DNA of 64,000 nucleotides. Origin: an uncultured Desulfovibrio sp. (lineage in GTDB: Bacteria; Desulfobacterota; Desulfovibrionia; Desulfovibrionales; Desulfovibrionaceae). The position numbers were made by a program, and so were the translations under genes. The notes beneath the pieces were generated by a model, which made no database searches, had not been told where the DNA came from, and saw only the letters and a program-made list of their open reading frames with translations. Shown piece after piece: positions 11,886 to 22,307 of the stretch. Each line of letters opens with the position of its first letter. The stretch's first letter is position 1. The stretch covers positions 327,178 to 391,177 of the forward strand of contig CAJXRQ010000001.1 of assembly GCA_913060505.1 (NCBI GenBank). The letters are read 5' to 3'.

Positions 11886-11900
11886 TTCCGGAGTTGAGCT

Positions 11901-13973
11901 GTGCCAAGACAGGTACCTAGAGACAAACAGCGCAATATTGGTATCATGGCCCACATTGATGCGGGCAAGACTACCACTACCGAGCGCATTCTGTTTTATA
12001 CCGGTGTGTCCCACAAGATCGGTGAAGTCCATGACGGTGAAGCCACCATGGACTGGATGGTTCAGGAACAGGAACGCGGCATCACCATTACGTCTGCTGC
12101 AACCACCTGCTTCTGGCGTGATCATCGCATCAACATCATCGACACTCCGGGCCACGTTGACTTTACCATGGAAGTTGAGCGTGCCCTGCGCGTGCTTGAC
12201 GGTGCGGTCGCGGTTTTCGACTCCGTTGCAGGTGTCGAACCCCAGTCCGAAACCGTTTGGCGTCAGGCCGACCGTTATTCGGTCCCTCGTATCGCGTTCG
12301 TCAACAAGATGGACCGTATCGGCGCCGACTTCTTCCGTTGTGTTGATATGATCAAGACCAGGCTCGGTTCCAAGGCCGTGCCGCTTCAGTTGCCCATCGG
12401 CGCGGAAGACGAATTCGTCGGCGTCGTGGACCTGATTTCCGGCAAGGCTCTTGTGTATGATGAGTCCCACAAGCTGGGCACCGAGTATCTGGAGCAGGAA
12501 ATCCCCGCTGACCTTCAGGAGCAGTACGAACTTTATCGCAGCGAGCTTATTGAAGCCATCGCCGAAGAAGATGAAGAACTGCTTGAGAAGTACCTTGGCG
12601 GCGAAGAACTGACTGATGAAGAGATCAAGAACGGCGTTCGCAAAGCCACCAACAGCCTGACCATTTGCCCGGTCCTGTGCGGAACCGCTTTCCGCAACAA
12701 GGGCGTGCAGCCGCTGCTGGATGCTGTTGTCGATTACTTGCCTTCTCCGCTGGACATTGAGGTCATGACCGGTATCAACCCGGACAATGGCGAGGAGATT
12801 CCCTGCCCCTGCGAAGATGACAAGCCGCTGGCAGCCTTGGGCTTCAAGCTGGCCACCGACCCCTTTGTGGGGCACTTGACCTTCCTGCGCATTTACTCCG
12901 GCGTTATCCGTAGCGGTGATACCGTGATGAACGGTGCTTCCGGCAAAAAAGAGCGCATTGGTCGTCTTTTGAAGATGCACGCCAACAAGCGTGAGGAAAT
13001 CAAGGAAGCGTACGCTGGTGACATCGTTGCCGCAGTCGGCCTCAAAAACGTGGCCACCGGTGACACCCTGGCCGAACTCAAGAAACCTGTGGTCCTGGAG
13101 TCTTTGGACATTCCCGACCCGGTTATTGAGGTTGCCATTGAACCCAAGACCAAAGCAGACCGCGACTTGCTGACCAACTCCCTGGCCAAACTGGCCAAGG
13201 AAGACCCCAGCTTCCGCGTCAAGAGTGATGATGAAACCGGGCAGACCCTTATCGCCGGTATGGGTGAACTGCACCTGGAAATCATTGTTGACCGTCTGCT
13301 GCGCGAATTCAACGTGAACGCAAACGTGGGTGCTCCCCGCGTTGCTTACCGCGAAACCATCACCAAAACTGCCAAGGTGGACTTCAAGCACGCCAAGCAG
13401 TCCGGTGGTCGCGGTCAGTACGGTCACGTTGTCATCGAAGTCGAACCCAACCCGGAAAAGGGCTACGAGTTCGAGGACGAGATCAAGGGTGGCGTTATTC
13501 CCAAGGAATACATCCCCTCGATCGACAAAGGTATTCAAGACGCCATGAAGGCCGGTGTTGTTGCCGGCTATCCCGTGGTGGATCTCAAAGTCAAGCTGGT
13601 GTTCGGTTCGTACCACGACGTGGACTCCAGTGAGCAGGCTTTCTACATTGCCGGTTCTCAGGCAATCAAGCAAGCATGCCGCCAGGCCGGTGGCGTATTG
13701 CTCGAACCCATCATGTCTGTGGAAGCTGTCACTCCCGAGGAATACCTTGGCGATGTGATCGGCGACCTCAACGGCCGCCGCGGCCGTGTTGGCGAAATGG
13801 AAGCCCGTACGGGCGTTCAGGTTGTCCGGTGCTTTGTGCCGCTGTCCGAGATGTTCGGATATGCCACCGACCTTCGGTCACGCACCCAGGGCCGCGCCAC
13901 GTTCTCGATGCAGTTCGATCACTACGAGCAGGTTCCGGCCAGCTTGGCAGAAGAGATTACGAAGAAACAATAG
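11901..13973 (+). CDS. fusA: elongation factor G
   Basis: The translocase GTPase has 690 residues and starts with GTG at 11901, just after GGAGTTGAGCT. The G1 motif [19 protein letters not shown], the G3 DTPGHVDFT and the G4 NKMD are all present, followed by domains II-V including the [14 protein letters not shown] region of domain IV. tuf, which follows fusA in many bacteria, is absent; rpsJ comes next after 133 nt. Confidence 0.97.
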   Translation: MPRQVPRDKQRNIGIMAHIDAGKTTTTERILFYTGVSHKIGEVHDGEATMDWMVQEQERGITITSAATTCFWRDHRINIIDTPGHVDFTMEVERALRVLDGAVAVFDSVAGVEPQSETVWRQADRYSVPRIAFVNKMDRIGADFFRCVDMIKTRLGSKAVPLQLPIGAEDEFVGVVDLISGKALVYDESHKLGTEYLEQEIPADLQEQYELYRSELIEAIAEEDEELLEKYLGGEELTDEEIKNGVRKATNSLTICPVLCGTAFRNKGVQPLLDAVVDYLPSPLDIEVMTGINPDNGEEIPCPCEDDKPLAALGFKLATDPFVGHLTFLRIYSGVIRSGDTVMNGASGKKERIGRLLKMHANKREEIKEAYAGDIVAAVGLKNVATGDTLAELKKPVVLESLDIPDPVIEVAIEPKTKADRDLLTNSLAKLAKEDPSFRVKSDDETGQTLIAGMGELHLEIIVDRLLREFNVNANVGAPRVAYRETITKTAKVDFKHAKQSGGRGQYGHVVIEVEPNPEKGYEFEDEIKGGVIPKEYIPSIDKGIQDAMKAGVVAGYPVVDLKVKLVFGSYHDVDSSEQAFYIAGSQAIKQACRQAGGVLLEPIMSVEAVTPEEYLGDVIGDLNGRRGRVGEMEARTGVQVVRCFVPLSEMFGYATDLRSRTQGRATFSMQFDHYEQVPASLAEEITKKQ

Positions 13974-14004
13974 ATGTGTGATCGCTGAGTCTTCAAGCAA
14001 AAGT

Positions 14005-14049
14005 CCGGGGTGGCTCGCAGGGCGGAAACGCCGAGCCGATACACCCCGG
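14005..14049 (+). promoter_or_regulatory. structured leader upstream of the S10 operon
   Basis: The fusA-rpsJ gap contains a compact fold. An 8-bp outer stem (CCGGGGTG 14005-14012 with CACCCCGG 14042-14049) is stacked on a GCTCG/CGAGC stem (14013-14017 with 14032-14036). A GGCG-GAAA-CGCC tetraloop hairpin (14021-14032) is an overlapping alternative. There is no T-tract. I infer a leader regulating the S10 operon, possibly by L4 as in E. coli; the sequence does not show which protein binds. Confidence 0.45.
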
Positions 14050-14106
14050 CAGCTTTGACTTCCAGCGTCATCGTGGAAACAACCGGATCAAATAAGGAGA
14101 ATCCAA

Positions 14107-14424
14107 ATGGCTTCCATGACGAGCGATCGGATCAGGATTAAGCTCAAAGCCTACGATTACCGCATTCTGGACAAGGCGGTAACCGAGATCGTCGATACCG
14201 CCCGGAACACCGGCGCGGCTATTGCCGGTCCCATCCCGCTGCCGACGAATGTTCATCGGACGACTGTCCAGAAGTCCGTGCATGTGGACAAGAAGTCCCG
14301 CGAACAGTTCGAGATGCGCATCCACAAGCGGTTGCTGGACATCCTGGAACCGACCCAGCAGACCGTAGATGCCCTCGGTAAACTGTCCCTGCCTGCCGGC
14401 GTGGACGTTGAAATCAAGCTGTAG
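14107..14424 (+). CDS. rpsJ: 30S ribosomal protein S10
   Basis: S10 belongs to the 30S head and doubles as the antitermination factor NusE. The 105-residue product contains [46 protein letters not shown] and the C-terminal [13 protein letters not shown] 14107 follows AAGGAGAATCCAA; ATG 14116 in the same frame would give the shorter classical start MTSDRIRIK. It opens the S10 operon, with rplC 11 nt downstream. Confidence 0.96.
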   Translation: MASMTSDRIRIKLKAYDYRILDKAVTEIVDTARNTGAAIAGPIPLPTNVHRTTVQKSVHVDKKSREQFEMRIHKRLLDILEPTQQTVDALGKLSLPAGVDVEIKL

Positions 14425-14435
14425 TGGGGTGAATC

Positions 14436-15068
14436 ATGGCTAAAAATCTTGGTATACTCGGAAAGAAACTGGGCATGACCCGCGTGTTCAGGGAAGACGG
14501 TACTGTCTGCCCTGTGACCGTGATCCAGGCTGGTCCCTGCCCGGTGATGCAGGTCAAAACCTCGGACAAGGAAGGCTACAGCGCCATTCAGGTCGGTTTT
14601 GACGCTATTGAGGAACGTAAGGTCGTCAAGCCTCAGAAAGGCCATCAGGCCAAGGCTGGCAAAGGCCTGTTCCGTCACCTCAAGGAATTCCGTCTTGAAG
14701 ACGTTTCCGCTTACGAGGTGGGCAGTGAAATCACTGTCGATATCTTCGCTCCCGGCGAAAAGGTCAAGGTTACTGGTAAGAGCAAGGGTAAAGGTTTCCA
14801 GGGCGTTATGAAGCGCTGGAACTTCCATGGCCTGCGCGCATCTCATGGTGCGGAAAAGGTTCACCGCTCCCCCGGTTCCGTCGGTAACGCAACATTCCCC
14901 GGCCGTGTCTGGAAAAACAAGAAGATGCCTGGCCAGATGGGAAATGCCCGCGTAACCGTTTCCAACATCGAGATCGTCGATGTCCGTCCCGAGGAGAACA
15001 TCCTCGTGGTCAAGGGCCAGGTGCCCGGTCCCAAGGACGGCCTGGTGATGATCCGCAAAAACGCCTAA
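14436..15068 (+). CDS. rplC: 50S ribosomal protein L3
   Basis: L3 starts 50S assembly and reaches toward the peptidyl transferase centre. The 210-residue product starts [14 protein letters not shown] and carries the conserved [28 protein letters not shown] and [15 protein letters not shown] loop that forms the central extension. It lies second in the S10 operon, with rplD 21 nt after it. Confidence 0.97.
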   Translation: MAKNLGILGKKLGMTRVFREDGTVCPVTVIQAGPCPVMQVKTSDKEGYSAIQVGFDAIEERKVVKPQKGHQAKAGKGLFRHLKEFRLEDVSAYEVGSEITVDIFAPGEKVKVTGKSKGKGFQGVMKRWNFHGLRASHGAEKVHRSPGSVGNATFPGRVWKNKKMPGQMGNARVTVSNIEIVDVRPEENILVVKGQVPGPKDGLVMIRKNA

Positions 15069-15089
15069 GCGGAGCAAGAGGTATCTACA

Positions 15090-15710
15090 ATGACGAAACT
15101 GAGCATATTTGATCAGAACAAGAAGGAAGTGGGCAATATCGAGCTTGCTCCTGAGGTCTTCGCGGTCGAGATTCGGCCCGAGATCCTGCAGCTCGTCGTC
15201 AGGGCCCAGCTCGCTGCCAAACGCAGCGGAACACACTCCACCAAGACCCGTAATACGGTCCGTGGCGGTGGTCGTAAGCCCTGGCGTCAAAAAGGTACAG
15301 GCCGTGCTCGCGCCGGTTCCGTGCGCTCCCCGCTGTGGCGTGGTGGCGCTATCACCTTTGGTCCGCAGCCACGTAGCTACGAATTCAAGGTCAACAAGAA
15401 GGTCCGCAAACTGGCCATGAAGATGGCTTTGTCCTCCCGTTTGTCCGAAGACAAGCTCATGGTGGTCAAGAGCATCGACATGCCTGAGATCAAGACCCGC
15501 GCTTTTGCAGAGGTCAAGAAGTCTTTGGGACTGGAAAAAGCCTTGATTGTCGTGAAGGAAGCTGATAAAAATCTCGCTCTTTCTGCCAGGAATATTCCCG
15601 GCATCAAAGTTGTCGAGGCTGAGAAGCTTAATGTTTACGACGTGCTGTTGTACCCCGAACTGGTAATGTTCGAGGGTGCCGCCGTTGACGTTCAGGAGAG
15701 GTTGAAATAG
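15090..15710 (+). CDS. rplD: 50S ribosomal protein L4
   Basis: L4 has a globular domain plus a long loop lining the peptide exit tunnel. The loop is visible in the [20 protein letters not shown] and [14 protein letters not shown] segments (residues about 50-95). Length is 206 residues. In E. coli L4 represses the S10 operon; the structured leader at 14005-14049 is a possible target here. rplW begins 2 nt after the stop. Confidence 0.96.
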   Translation: MTKLSIFDQNKKEVGNIELAPEVFAVEIRPEILQLVVRAQLAAKRSGTHSTKTRNTVRGGGRKPWRQKGTGRARAGSVRSPLWRGGAITFGPQPRSYEFKVNKKVRKLAMKMALSSRLSEDKLMVVKSIDMPEIKTRAFAEVKKSLGLEKALIVVKEADKNLALSARNIPGIKVVEAEKLNVYDVLLYPELVMFEGAAVDVQERLK

Positions 15711-15712
15711 CC

Positions 15713-16003
15713 ATGGATTATTCCAAGATATTGCTCAAGCCGGTTATCTCCGAGAAGGCTACCGAAGCCAAGGAGCAGGCCAATCACGTCTCCTTTTACG
15801 TTCACCCCGATGCCAACAAGGTCGAGGTGAAGAAGGCCGTTGAAACCGCCTTCGACGTCAAGGTTGAGTCCGTGAACATCATTCGTAAAAGAGCACTGCC
15901 GCGTATGCGTTTTGGTCGCGTGGTTGGACGTGAGTCCGGCTACAAGAAGGCCATGGTCAAGCTCGTGGCCGGTGAAAAAATCGAATTCTTCGAGGGAGTG
16001 TAA
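15713..16003 (+). CDS. rplW: 50S ribosomal protein L23
   Basis: L23 sits at the tunnel exit and docks signal recognition particle and trigger factor. The 96 residues show [13 protein letters not shown] near the start, [20 protein letters not shown] in the middle and a [10 protein letters not shown]-terminal strand. It is packed 2 nt after rplD and 3 nt before rplB, consistent with translational coupling. Confidence 0.96.
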   Translation: MDYSKILLKPVISEKATEAKEQANHVSFYVHPDANKVEVKKAVETAFDVKVESVNIIRKRALPRMRFGRVVGRESGYKKAMVKLVAGEKIEFFEGV

Positions 16004-16006
16004 GCC

Positions 16007-16837
16007 ATGGCTACCCGTAAGCTGAAGCCGACTTCTCCGGGCCGCCGGTTCCAGACGATTTCCGATTTTGCGGAAGTCACCCGGACCACTCCCGAGAAAT
16101 CGTTGACCAAGGGCCTGACCAAAAAGGCAGGCAGGAACAACAATGGTCGCGTGACTTCCCGCCGTCGCGGCGGTGGCGTCAAGCGCCTGTATCGCATGAT
16201 TGACTTCAAGCGCAACAAGCTGGCTGTGCCTGCTGTGGTCGCAGAGATCGAATACGATCCGAACCGCAGCGCCCGCATCGCTCTGCTGCACTATGCCGAC
16301 GGCGAAAAGCGTTATATCCTTTGCCCGGTGGGCCTGAATCAGGGCGACACCATTGTGGCTGGTGAGAACGCTGACATCAAGCCCGGCAACGCACTGGCTC
16401 TGAAGAGCATCCCCACCGGTACCGTGGTGCACAACATCGAGTTGCATCCCGGCCGTGGCGGGCAGTTCTGCCGCGCTGCCGGCACGTATGCCCAGCTGGT
16501 TGCTAAGGAAGGACGCTACGCTCTGCTGCGTATGCCTTCCGGTGAAGTTCGCAAGGTGCTCGTTACCTGCATGGCCACAGTCGGTCAGGTGGGCAACATT
16601 CACCACGAAAACATCTCCCTGGGCAAGGCCGGCCGCAATCGTTATCTGGGCCGCCGTCCCAAAGTCCGTGGCGTGGCCATGAACCCCATCGATCACCCGC
16701 TCGGTGGTGGTGAAGGTCGTAGCTCCGGTGGTCGTCACCCGGTTTCCCCGTGGGGCGTTCCAGCCAAGGGCTACAGAACCCGCAACACGAAGAAAGCGTC
16801 TTCCAAGCTCATTGTGAAGCGGCGCGGACAGAAATAG
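16007..16837 (+). CDS. rplB: 50S ribosomal protein L2
   Basis: L2 is the 276-residue protein of the peptidyl transferase region and subunit bridge. Diagnostic stretches are [19 protein letters not shown] near the N-terminus and [18 protein letters not shown] near the C-terminus, the latter containing the conserved functional histidine. A basic C-terminal tail ends in VKRRGQK. It is followed by rpsS after 10 nt. Confidence 0.97.
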   Translation: MATRKLKPTSPGRRFQTISDFAEVTRTTPEKSLTKGLTKKAGRNNNGRVTSRRRGGGVKRLYRMIDFKRNKLAVPAVVAEIEYDPNRSARIALLHYADGEKRYILCPVGLNQGDTIVAGENADIKPGNALALKSIPTGTVVHNIELHPGRGGQFCRAAGTYAQLVAKEGRYALLRMPSGEVRKVLVTCMATVGQVGNIHHENISLGKAGRNRYLGRRPKVRGVAMNPIDHPLGGGEGRSSGGRHPVSPWGVPAKGYRTRNTKKASSKLIVKRRGQK

Positions 16838-16847
16838 GAGTTGAAGT

Positions 16848-17123
16848 ATGCCTAGGTCTCTTAAAAAAGGTCCTTTCGTGGATGATCATCTTATCAAGAA
16901 GATATCCACGGCTCAGGAAAATAATGATCGCCGGGTCATCAAGACCTGGTCCCGTAGATCCACCATCATTCCCGAGATGGTTGGCATGACCTTCGCCGTT
17001 CATAACGGTCGTAAGTTCATTCCCGTGTTCGTGACCGAGAACATGGTTGGCCACAAGCTTGGTGAGTTTTCGCCCACCAGGACCTACTTTGGCCATGCTG
17101 CCGACAAGAAGAAGGGTAAATAG
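16848..17123 (+). CDS. rpsS: 30S ribosomal protein S19
   Basis: S19 forms a head complex with S13. The 91-residue product begins [19 protein letters not shown] and contains [22 protein letters not shown] and [13 protein letters not shown], the standard landmarks. Gene order L2-S19-L22 is as expected for the S10 operon. Confidence 0.97.
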   Translation: MPRSLKKGPFVDDHLIKKISTAQENNDRRVIKTWSRRSTIIPEMVGMTFAVHNGRKFIPVFVTENMVGHKLGEFSPTRTYFGHAADKKKGK

Positions 17124-17133
17124 GTGAGATGAA

Positions 17134-17466
17134 ATGGAAGCTAAAGCAGTAGCAAAATTCATCCGTGTGTCTCCTCGCAAGACCCGTATCGTTGCCGAGA
17201 ACATCAAGGGCAAGCCTGTTGAGGACGCCCTGAACATTCTGCGCTTTACGCCTAAAAAGCCTGCGCAGATCTTGAGCAAGGTTTTGTACTCCGCCGTTGC
17301 TAACGCGGAACAGAAGCCCGGTGTCGATGTGGACGCACTGATTGTTGATAAAGTCATCGTCAATGAAGGCCCGACCTGGAAACGCATCCAGCCTAGGGCC
17401 ATGGGCCGCGCTTACCGTATTCGCAAGCGCACCAGCCACATAACCATCGTGGTCAAGGAAGTTTAG
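17134..17466 (+). CDS. rplV: 50S ribosomal protein L22
   Basis: L22 lines the exit tunnel with a beta hairpin. The 110-residue product has KFIRVSPRKTRIVAENIKGK at the start and GPTWKRIQPRAMGRAYRIRK, the hairpin-tip region, near the end. No insertion or deletion typical of macrolide resistance is apparent by eye. rpsC follows after 9 nt. Confidence 0.96.
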   Translation: MEAKAVAKFIRVSPRKTRIVAENIKGKPVEDALNILRFTPKKPAQILSKVLYSAVANAEQKPGVDVDALIVDKVIVNEGPTWKRIQPRAMGRAYRIRKRTSHITIVVKEV

Positions 17467-17475
17467 GGGGCAGCC

Positions 17476-18117
17476 ATGGGTCAGAAAGTACATCCTTACG
17501 GTTTTCGTCTGGGGTATAACAAGAACTGGCTGTCTCGCTGGTACAGCAAGAAGGACTATCCTGCGTTCGTCTTCCAGGACGACCAGGTGCGCAAGTTCGT
17601 CAAGAAAAAGCTGTATCAAGCAGGCGTAGCCCGCATTGAGATCGAACGCGCTGGCGGCAAGATCCGTCTGATCATCCATACCGCACGTCCGGGTATCATC
17701 ATCGGACGCAAGGGCGTGGAGATCGAAAAACTGCGCGAAGAATTGAGAAGCAAGTTCAAAACTGAATTCACCATTGAAGTGAACGAAATCCGTCGACCTG
17801 AGGTCGAAGCTCAGCTCGTAGCTGAGAACATCGCCCAGCAGCTCGAACGCCGCGTTGCCTTCCGCCGTGCCATGAAGCGTACGGTGGGCCTTGCCAGGAA
17901 ATTCGGCGCCGAGGGTATCAAGGTCGCTTGTGCCGGCCGCCTCGCGGGTGCGGAAATCGCCCGCGGTGAGTGGTACCGTGACGGTCGTGTGCCTCTTCAC
18001 ACGCTTCGTGCGGACATTGACTACGGTTATGCTGTTGCGTCCACGACGTACGGCGTTATCGGCGTCAAGGTCTGGATCTTCAAGGGTGAGATTCTGGACA
18101 AAGAGGTAGAACAGTAA
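17476..18117 (+). CDS. rpsC: 30S ribosomal protein S3
   Basis: S3 guards the mRNA entry channel. The 213 residues include an N-terminal KH type 2 domain with the GRKG loop at residues 77-80 and the conserved C-terminal domain ([20 protein letters not shown]). Its TAA shares one base with the ATG of rplP (TAATG at 18115-18119), so the two are probably translationally coupled. Confidence 0.97.
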   Translation: MGQKVHPYGFRLGYNKNWLSRWYSKKDYPAFVFQDDQVRKFVKKKLYQAGVARIEIERAGGKIRLIIHTARPGIIIGRKGVEIEKLREELRSKFKTEFTIEVNEIRRPEVEAQLVAENIAQQLERRVAFRRAMKRTVGLARKFGAEGIKVACAGRLAGAEIARGEWYRDGRVPLHTLRADIDYGYAVASTTYGVIGVKVWIFKGEILDKEVEQ

Positions 18118-18533
18118 TGCTCGCTCCAAAAAAGGTTAAGTTCCGGAAGCGGCAAAAAAGCCGCAACAGAGGCAAGGCCCTCAGGGGTAACAGCGTAGCC
18201 TTCGGCGAAATCGGCCTGAAGGCTCTGGAGCACGGAAAACTTACTAGCCAGCAAATTGAGTCGGCGCGTGTTGCAATCATGCGTCACATCAAACGTGGCG
18301 GTAAGGTCTGGATCCGTATTTTCCCTGATTTCCCCATCACCTCCAAGCCTGCGGAAGTCCGCATGGGTAAGGGTAAGGGCGCACCTGAAGGTTGGTGTGC
18401 TCCGGTGAAGCCGGGCCGGGTTATGTATGAAGTTAAAGGTGTTGATCTTGCTTTGGCAAAGGAAGCGCTCAAGCGCGCCTCCTACAAGTTGCCCATCAAG
18501 ACCACCATCGTCGTCAAGGAGGGTCTTGAGTAA
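18117..18533 (+). CDS. rplP: 50S ribosomal protein L16
   Basis: L16 helps position the A-site tRNA. The 138-residue product has [14 protein letters not shown] at the start, the [20 protein letters not shown] block and [19 protein letters not shown]. It overlaps rpsC upstream and rpmC downstream by one base each, both as TAATG junctions. Confidence 0.97.
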   Translation: MLAPKKVKFRKRQKSRNRGKALRGNSVAFGEIGLKALEHGKLTSQQIESARVAIMRHIKRGGKVWIRIFPDFPITSKPAEVRMGKGKGAPEGWCAPVKPGRVMYEVKGVDLALAKEALKRASYKLPIKTTIVVKEGLE

Positions 18534-18724
18534 TGAACGTCAAGGAACTTCGTGAAATGGACGACGCTCAGCTGATTGAAAAGCTGGACGAGTTCCGCAA
18601 GGAATTGTTTGGCCTTCGCTTCAAGCACGCCACCGCGCAGCTTGAAAATACCGGAAAGCTGAGTGAAGTGAAGAAGACTATTGCCCGCATCCTGACCATC
18701 CAGCGGGAAAGACAGGGAGCATAA
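18533..18724 (+). CDS. rpmC: 50S ribosomal protein L29
   Basis: The 63-residue L29 is a two-helix protein near the tunnel exit. It contains LIEKLDEFRKELFGLRFKHATAQLENTGKL and a C-terminal IARILTIQRER helix. It overlaps the stop of rplP by one base; rpsQ starts 3 nt after its stop. Confidence 0.95.
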   Translation: MNVKELREMDDAQLIEKLDEFRKELFGLRFKHATAQLENTGKLSEVKKTIARILTIQRERQGA

Positions 18725-18727
18725 CCC

Positions 18728-18994
18728 ATGGCTGAGTTCAAATACGAAGGCAACCGGCGTACCCTGACCGGGGTTGTCATCTCAGACAAGGCCGACAAGA
18801 CCATTGTCGTCCGCGTCGAGACTCTGGTCAAGCACCCGTTGCTGAAGAAATACATCCGTCGCCGCAAAAAGTTCATGGCCCATGATCCGGCCAATGACTG
18901 CCATACCGGTGACAAGGTGCAGATTGTGGAATCCAAGCCCCTGAGCCGCCGCAAGAGATGGCATCTGGTTCAGATTCTGGAAAAAGCCGTTTAG
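18728..18994 (+). CDS. rpsQ: 30S ribosomal protein S17
   Basis: S17 is a primary 16S rRNA binder with an OB fold. The 88 residues include RRTLTGVVISDKADKTIVV, the HPLLKKYIRRRKKFMAHDP block and the PLSRRKRWHLVQILEKAV tail. It closes the S10 operon and leads into the spc genes (rplN) after 21 nt without a terminator. Confidence 0.96.
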   Translation: MAEFKYEGNRRTLTGVVISDKADKTIVVRVETLVKHPLLKKYIRRRKKFMAHDPANDCHTGDKVQIVESKPLSRRKRWHLVQILEKAV

Positions 18995-19015
18995 GCGTTG
19001 AGAGGATAATAGCCA

Positions 19016-19384
19016 ATGATACAGGTTGAATCCAAACTCGACGTAGCGGACAACTCTGGGGCCAAGAAAGTATCCTGCATCAAGGTTCTTGGTGGTTCCA
19101 AGAGGCGCTACGCCAGTGTCGGTGATATCATCGTCGTTTCTGTGAAAGAGGCCATGCCCCATTCCAAAGTGAAGAAGGGCGCTGTCATGAAAGCCGTTGT
19201 TGTGCGGACTCGCAAGGAAATCGGTCGTCCCGATGGTTCCTACATCAAGTTCGACAACAATTCTGCCGTTCTCCTGAACAACAACATGGACCCCGTTGGT
19301 ACTCGTATCTTCGGACCTGTTGCCAGGGAATTGCGCGCTGCCGGTTTCATGAAGATTGTATCCCTTGCTCCTGAAGTATTGTAG
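19016..19384 (+). CDS. rplN: 50S ribosomal protein L14
   Basis: L14 forms an intersubunit bridge. Exactly 122 residues, the standard length, beginning [19 protein letters not shown] and containing [20 protein letters not shown] and [13 protein letters not shown]. It is the first gene of the classical spc group. Confidence 0.97.
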   Translation: MIQVESKLDVADNSGAKKVSCIKVLGGSKRRYASVGDIIVVSVKEAMPHSKVKKGAVMKAVVVRTRKEIGRPDGSYIKFDNNSAVLLNNNMDPVGTRIFGPVARELRAAGFMKIVSLAPEVL

Positions 19385-19396
19385 GAGGTGACCATT

Positions 19397-19717
19397 ATGA
19401 AGACTAAGCTGCGTAAAGACGACAAGGTCGTGGTCATCGCCGGTAAGGACAAGGGCAAGATCGGCAAGATCCTGAAAGTGTACAAGAAAAAGGATGCCGT
19501 TCTCGTGGAGAAGGTCAACGTGGTCAAGCGCCACACCAAGGCCAACCCCTACGCCAATCAGCCCGGCGGTATTGTGGAAAAGGAAGCCCCGATCCATGTT
19601 TCCAATGTCCAGGCGGTTTGTGATGCTTGCACCAAGCCGACCCGGATCGGGTACAAGAAGACCGAAGACGGCAAGAAGGTCCGTTTTTGCAAAAAGTGCA
19701 ACGAGATCTTCAAGTAG
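19397..19717 (+). CDS. rplX: 50S ribosomal protein L24, zinc-ribbon form
   Basis: L24 initiates 50S assembly. ATG 19397 is chosen over the in-frame GTG at 19388 because the latter overlaps the Shine-Dalgarno AGGAGG (19383-19388), 8 nt before the ATG. The product has 106 residues with a KOW-type start ([20 protein letters not shown]). Its C-terminus carries four cysteines as two CxxC pairs (Cys75, Cys78, Cys98, Cys101), predicted to bind zinc; many L24 proteins lack these. Confidence 0.95.
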   Translation: MKTKLRKDDKVVVIAGKDKGKIGKILKVYKKKDAVLVEKVNVVKRHTKANPYANQPGGIVEKEAPIHVSNVQAVCDACTKPTRIGYKKTEDGKKVRFCKKCNEIFK

Positions 19718-19727
19718 GTAGACCACA

Positions 19728-20267
19728 ATGACTCGTCTTGAGAAAGTATACAAAGAAAAAGTGGCTCCCGCGCTCAACAAGGAGTTCGGGTACAAAAGCC
19801 CCATGCAGATGCCTAAGGTCGAGAAGATTTCTCTTAACATCGGCCTTGGCGAAGCCAGTCAGAACAGCAAGCTTATCGACGATGCCGTTGATGAGTTGAC
19901 ACGGATCGCTGGCCAGCGTGCAGTCGTTACTCGTGCTAAGAAGTCCATCGCGGCTTTCAAACTGCGCGAGAACATGCCTATTGGCGTTCGCGTCACTCTG
20001 CGCCGTGATCTGATGTGGGACTTTCTGGATAAACTGGTTTCGTTCGCCCTTCCGCGAGTCCGCGACTTCCGCGGTATTCCGGACAGGGGGTTTGACGGAC
20101 GTGGCAACTTCACCCTCGGTATTCGGGAACATTCCATTTTTCCCGAACTCGAGATCGACAAGGTCGAGCACGTGAAGGGTATGAACATTACCATCGTCAC
20201 TTCCGCCACAACGGACAAGGAAGGCAAGATGCTTCTTGACCTTCTTGGAATGCCTTTCAAGAAGTAG
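19728..20267 (+). CDS. rplE: 50S ribosomal protein L5
   Basis: L5 binds 5S rRNA and contacts the P-site tRNA. The 179 residues include [20 protein letters not shown], the [20 protein letters not shown] block, [19 protein letters not shown] and the C-terminal GMPFKK. A 10-nt gap separates it from rpsN. Confidence 0.97.
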   Translation: MTRLEKVYKEKVAPALNKEFGYKSPMQMPKVEKISLNIGLGEASQNSKLIDDAVDELTRIAGQRAVVTRAKKSIAAFKLRENMPIGVRVTLRRDLMWDFLDKLVSFALPRVRDFRGIPDRGFDGRGNFTLGIREHSIFPELEIDKVEHVKGMNITIVTSATTDKEGKMLLDLLGMPFKK

Positions 20268-20277
20268 GAGGACCGAA

Positions 20278-20463
20278 ATGGCTAGAACTGCATTAAGAGT
20301 CAAGGCTCGCCGCAAGCCCAAGTTCAAGGTTCGCGCCTACAATCGCTGCCCGATCTGCGGGCGGCCCCGGGCGTTTCTGAGAAGGTACGGAATCTGCCGT
20401 ATCTGCTTCCGGAATAAAGCCCTTGCAGGCGAACTTCCCGGCGTGCGCAAAGCGAGCTGGTAA
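20278..20463 (+). CDS. rpsN: 30S ribosomal protein S14 type Z (zinc-binding)
   Basis: The true start is ATG 20278, after AGGAGGACCGAA; the frame is open upstream but overlaps rplE there. The 61-residue product is the short zinc-binding S14 form with Cys24, Cys27, Cys40 and Cys43 in two CxxC pairs (NRCPICGRP and GICRICFRN). It lies in the usual place between L5 and S8. Confidence 0.96.
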   Translation: MARTALRVKARRKPKFKVRAYNRCPICGRPRAFLRRYGICRICFRNKALAGELPGVRKASW

Positions 20464-20481
20464 TTTTCTAAGGAGAATATA

Positions 20482-20865
20482 ATGGCTGTTGTTGATCCCA
20501 TAGCCGATATGCTGACCCGCATCAGGAACGCCCACGGCGCTTTCCACAAAAGCGTCACTGTGCCTACCTCCAAAGTGAAGGTGGCCATTGCGGAAATCCT
20601 GAAAGCCGAAGGCTACATCGCTGACTATGCTGTTGAAGGCAGGGACATTAATGTCGCCCTCAAGTACGCTGACGGTCAGGCCATCATTTCCGGCCTGAAG
20701 AAAGTGAGCAAGCCGGGCCGCCGCGTTTACTGCGGTGCCCAGGACATTCCCAGAGTGCAGAACGGACTTGGTATCTGCATCCTGTCTACGTCTGCAGGGC
20801 TGCTTGAGGGGGCACAGGCCCGCGAAAAGAACATGGGCGGCGAACTGCTCTGCGAAATTTGGTAA
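20482..20865 (+). CDS. rpsH: 30S ribosomal protein S8
   Basis: S8 binds the central domain of 16S rRNA and represses the spc operon in E. coli. The 127 residues show DPIADMLTRIRNAH at the start, VSKPGRRVYCGAQDIPRVQNGLG in the middle and the C-terminal GGELLCEIW. AAGGAGAATATA precedes the ATG. Confidence 0.96.
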   Translation: MAVVDPIADMLTRIRNAHGAFHKSVTVPTSKVKVAIAEILKAEGYIADYAVEGRDINVALKYADGQAIISGLKKVSKPGRRVYCGAQDIPRVQNGLGICILSTSAGLLEGAQAREKNMGGELLCEIW

Positions 20866-20877
20866 CCGAGGTTAACC

Positions 20878-21414
20878 ATGTCTAGGATAGGAAAGAAACC
20901 GATTGAAATCCCTTCAGGCGTCGAAATTAAAGTCGGCGCCGATGAAGTGACGGTCAAGGGGCCTAAAGGTTCCCTGACCACCGCTGTGCATCCGAAGGTC
21001 GAATATAAAATCGAGGACAACCAGGTCGAAGTGCTGCGTGTGGACGATTCCCGTCTTGCTCGTAGCCAGCACGGCCTGCGCCGCACTCTTCTCGCCAACT
21101 GCGTCGAGGGTGTCACCAAGGGCTTTGAAAGAGCCCTGGAAGTTATCGGCGTTGGTTACAAAGTGTCCGTGCAGGGCAAGAAGATCGTGTTGAACGTCGG
21201 GTTTTCACACCCGGTGGAGTTCGATCTGCCCAAGGACATTGATGCCAAGGCTGAAGGCTCCAAGGTGACGCTTTCCGGCACCAACAAACAGTTGGTCGGT
21301 GAAGTGGCGGCTCAGATTCGCCGCGTGCGTCCGCCGGAACCCTACAAGGGCAAGGGCATCAAGTACGTTGACGAAATCATCAAGCGCAAGGCCGGCAAGG
21401 CCGGTGCCAAGTAG
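20878..21414 (+). CDS. rplF: 50S ribosomal protein L6
   Basis: L6 has two homologous domains and lies near the factor-binding site. The 178 residues start MSRIGKKPIEIPSGVEIKV and end with the conserved RVRPPEPYKGKGIKYVDE block followed by a basic tail. Gene order S8-L6-L18 is standard. Confidence 0.97.
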   Translation: MSRIGKKPIEIPSGVEIKVGADEVTVKGPKGSLTTAVHPKVEYKIEDNQVEVLRVDDSRLARSQHGLRRTLLANCVEGVTKGFERALEVIGVGYKVSVQGKKIVLNVGFSHPVEFDLPKDIDAKAEGSKVTLSGTNKQLVGEVAAQIRRVRPPEPYKGKGIKYVDEIIKRKAGKAGAK

Positions 21415-21429
21415 GGGTAGGGTAGCGAT

Positions 21430-21789
21430 ATGAAAATGACCAAAGAACAAGCTCGGCACCGCAGGAAGATTCGTATCCGCAAGAAGGTGTCCGGCACCGC
21501 TGTACGCCCCAGACTGGTCGTCTTCCGTTCCAACAAGCACCTGTATGCGCAGCTGGTTGACGATGTAAATGGTACCACTCTGGCTAGCGCCTCCACGCAG
21601 GTTGCCGCTAAGGATGGTGAGGCCCTCAACCCCAACTGCGAATCCGCTGCCCGTGTTGGCAAGGACATCGCAGCCCGGGCGCTTGAGCAGAAGATAGAAA
21701 CCGTGGTGTTCGACCGCAACGGTTACATCTACCATGGCAAAATCAAGGCTCTGGCCGACGGCGCTCGCGAGGGCGGCCTCAAATTCTAG
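21430..21789 (+). CDS. rplR: 50S ribosomal protein L18
   Basis: L18 escorts 5S rRNA. The 119-residue product has [34 protein letters not shown] and the C-terminal [20 protein letters not shown]. rpsE follows closely. Confidence 0.96.
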   Translation: MKMTKEQARHRRKIRIRKKVSGTAVRPRLVVFRSNKHLYAQLVDDVNGTTLASASTQVAAKDGEALNPNCESAARVGKDIAARALEQKIETVVFDRNGYIYHGKIKALADGAREGGLKF

Positions 21790-21801
21790 AGGGTGACTAT
21801 C

Positions 21802-22296
21802 ATGATGGAACAGAACGATTCTGGACTGATCGAAAAAATCGTCTACCTGAACCGCGTTGCCAAGGTTGTGAAGGGCGGTCGCCGCTTCAGCTTCAGCTGC
21901 CTTGTCGTCGTTGGTGACGGTGAAGGCAAAGTGGGATACGGTCTTGGAAAGGCCAATGAAGTTCCTGAAGCCATTCGCAAGGCTTCCGAACGGGCCAAGA
22001 AAGACATGATCGATGTCCCTCTGCTGGAAGGCACTCTGCCTTATGAGGTTCTCGGACGTTACGGCGCAGGCCGCGTCGTGCTTAAGCCCGCCTCCGAAGG
22101 TACCGGCATCATCGCCGGCGGCCCGGTGCGTGCTATTATGGAAGCCGTAGGTGTCAGGGATATCCTGACCAAAGCCATCGGCACCAACAATCCGCATAAC
22201 GTCCTTCGCGCCACTATCGCGGGTTTGGCTTCGCTGCGTAGCGCAGATGAAGTTTCCAAACTGCGCGGCAAGCCGGTTTCCACGCCGAGAAAGTAA
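21802..22296 (+). CDS. rpsE: 30S ribosomal protein S5
   Basis: S5 acts in decoding fidelity. ATG 21802 is preferred to the in-frame GTG at 21793, which lies inside the purine-rich Shine-Dalgarno (AGAGGG, 21788-21793). Translation gives 164 residues with the N-terminal double-stranded RNA-binding domain ([20 protein letters not shown]) and the [19 protein letters not shown] and [19 protein letters not shown] motifs. ATG 21805 is an equally possible start. Confidence 0.95.
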   Translation: MMEQNDSGLIEKIVYLNRVAKVVKGGRRFSFSCLVVVGDGEGKVGYGLGKANEVPEAIRKASERAKKDMIDVPLLEGTLPYEVLGRYGAGRVVLKPASEGTGIIAGGPVRAIMEAVGVRDILTKAIGTNNPHNVLRATIAGLASLRSADEVSKLRGKPVSTPRK

Positions 22297-22307
22297 GGAG
22301 TGCCGGT

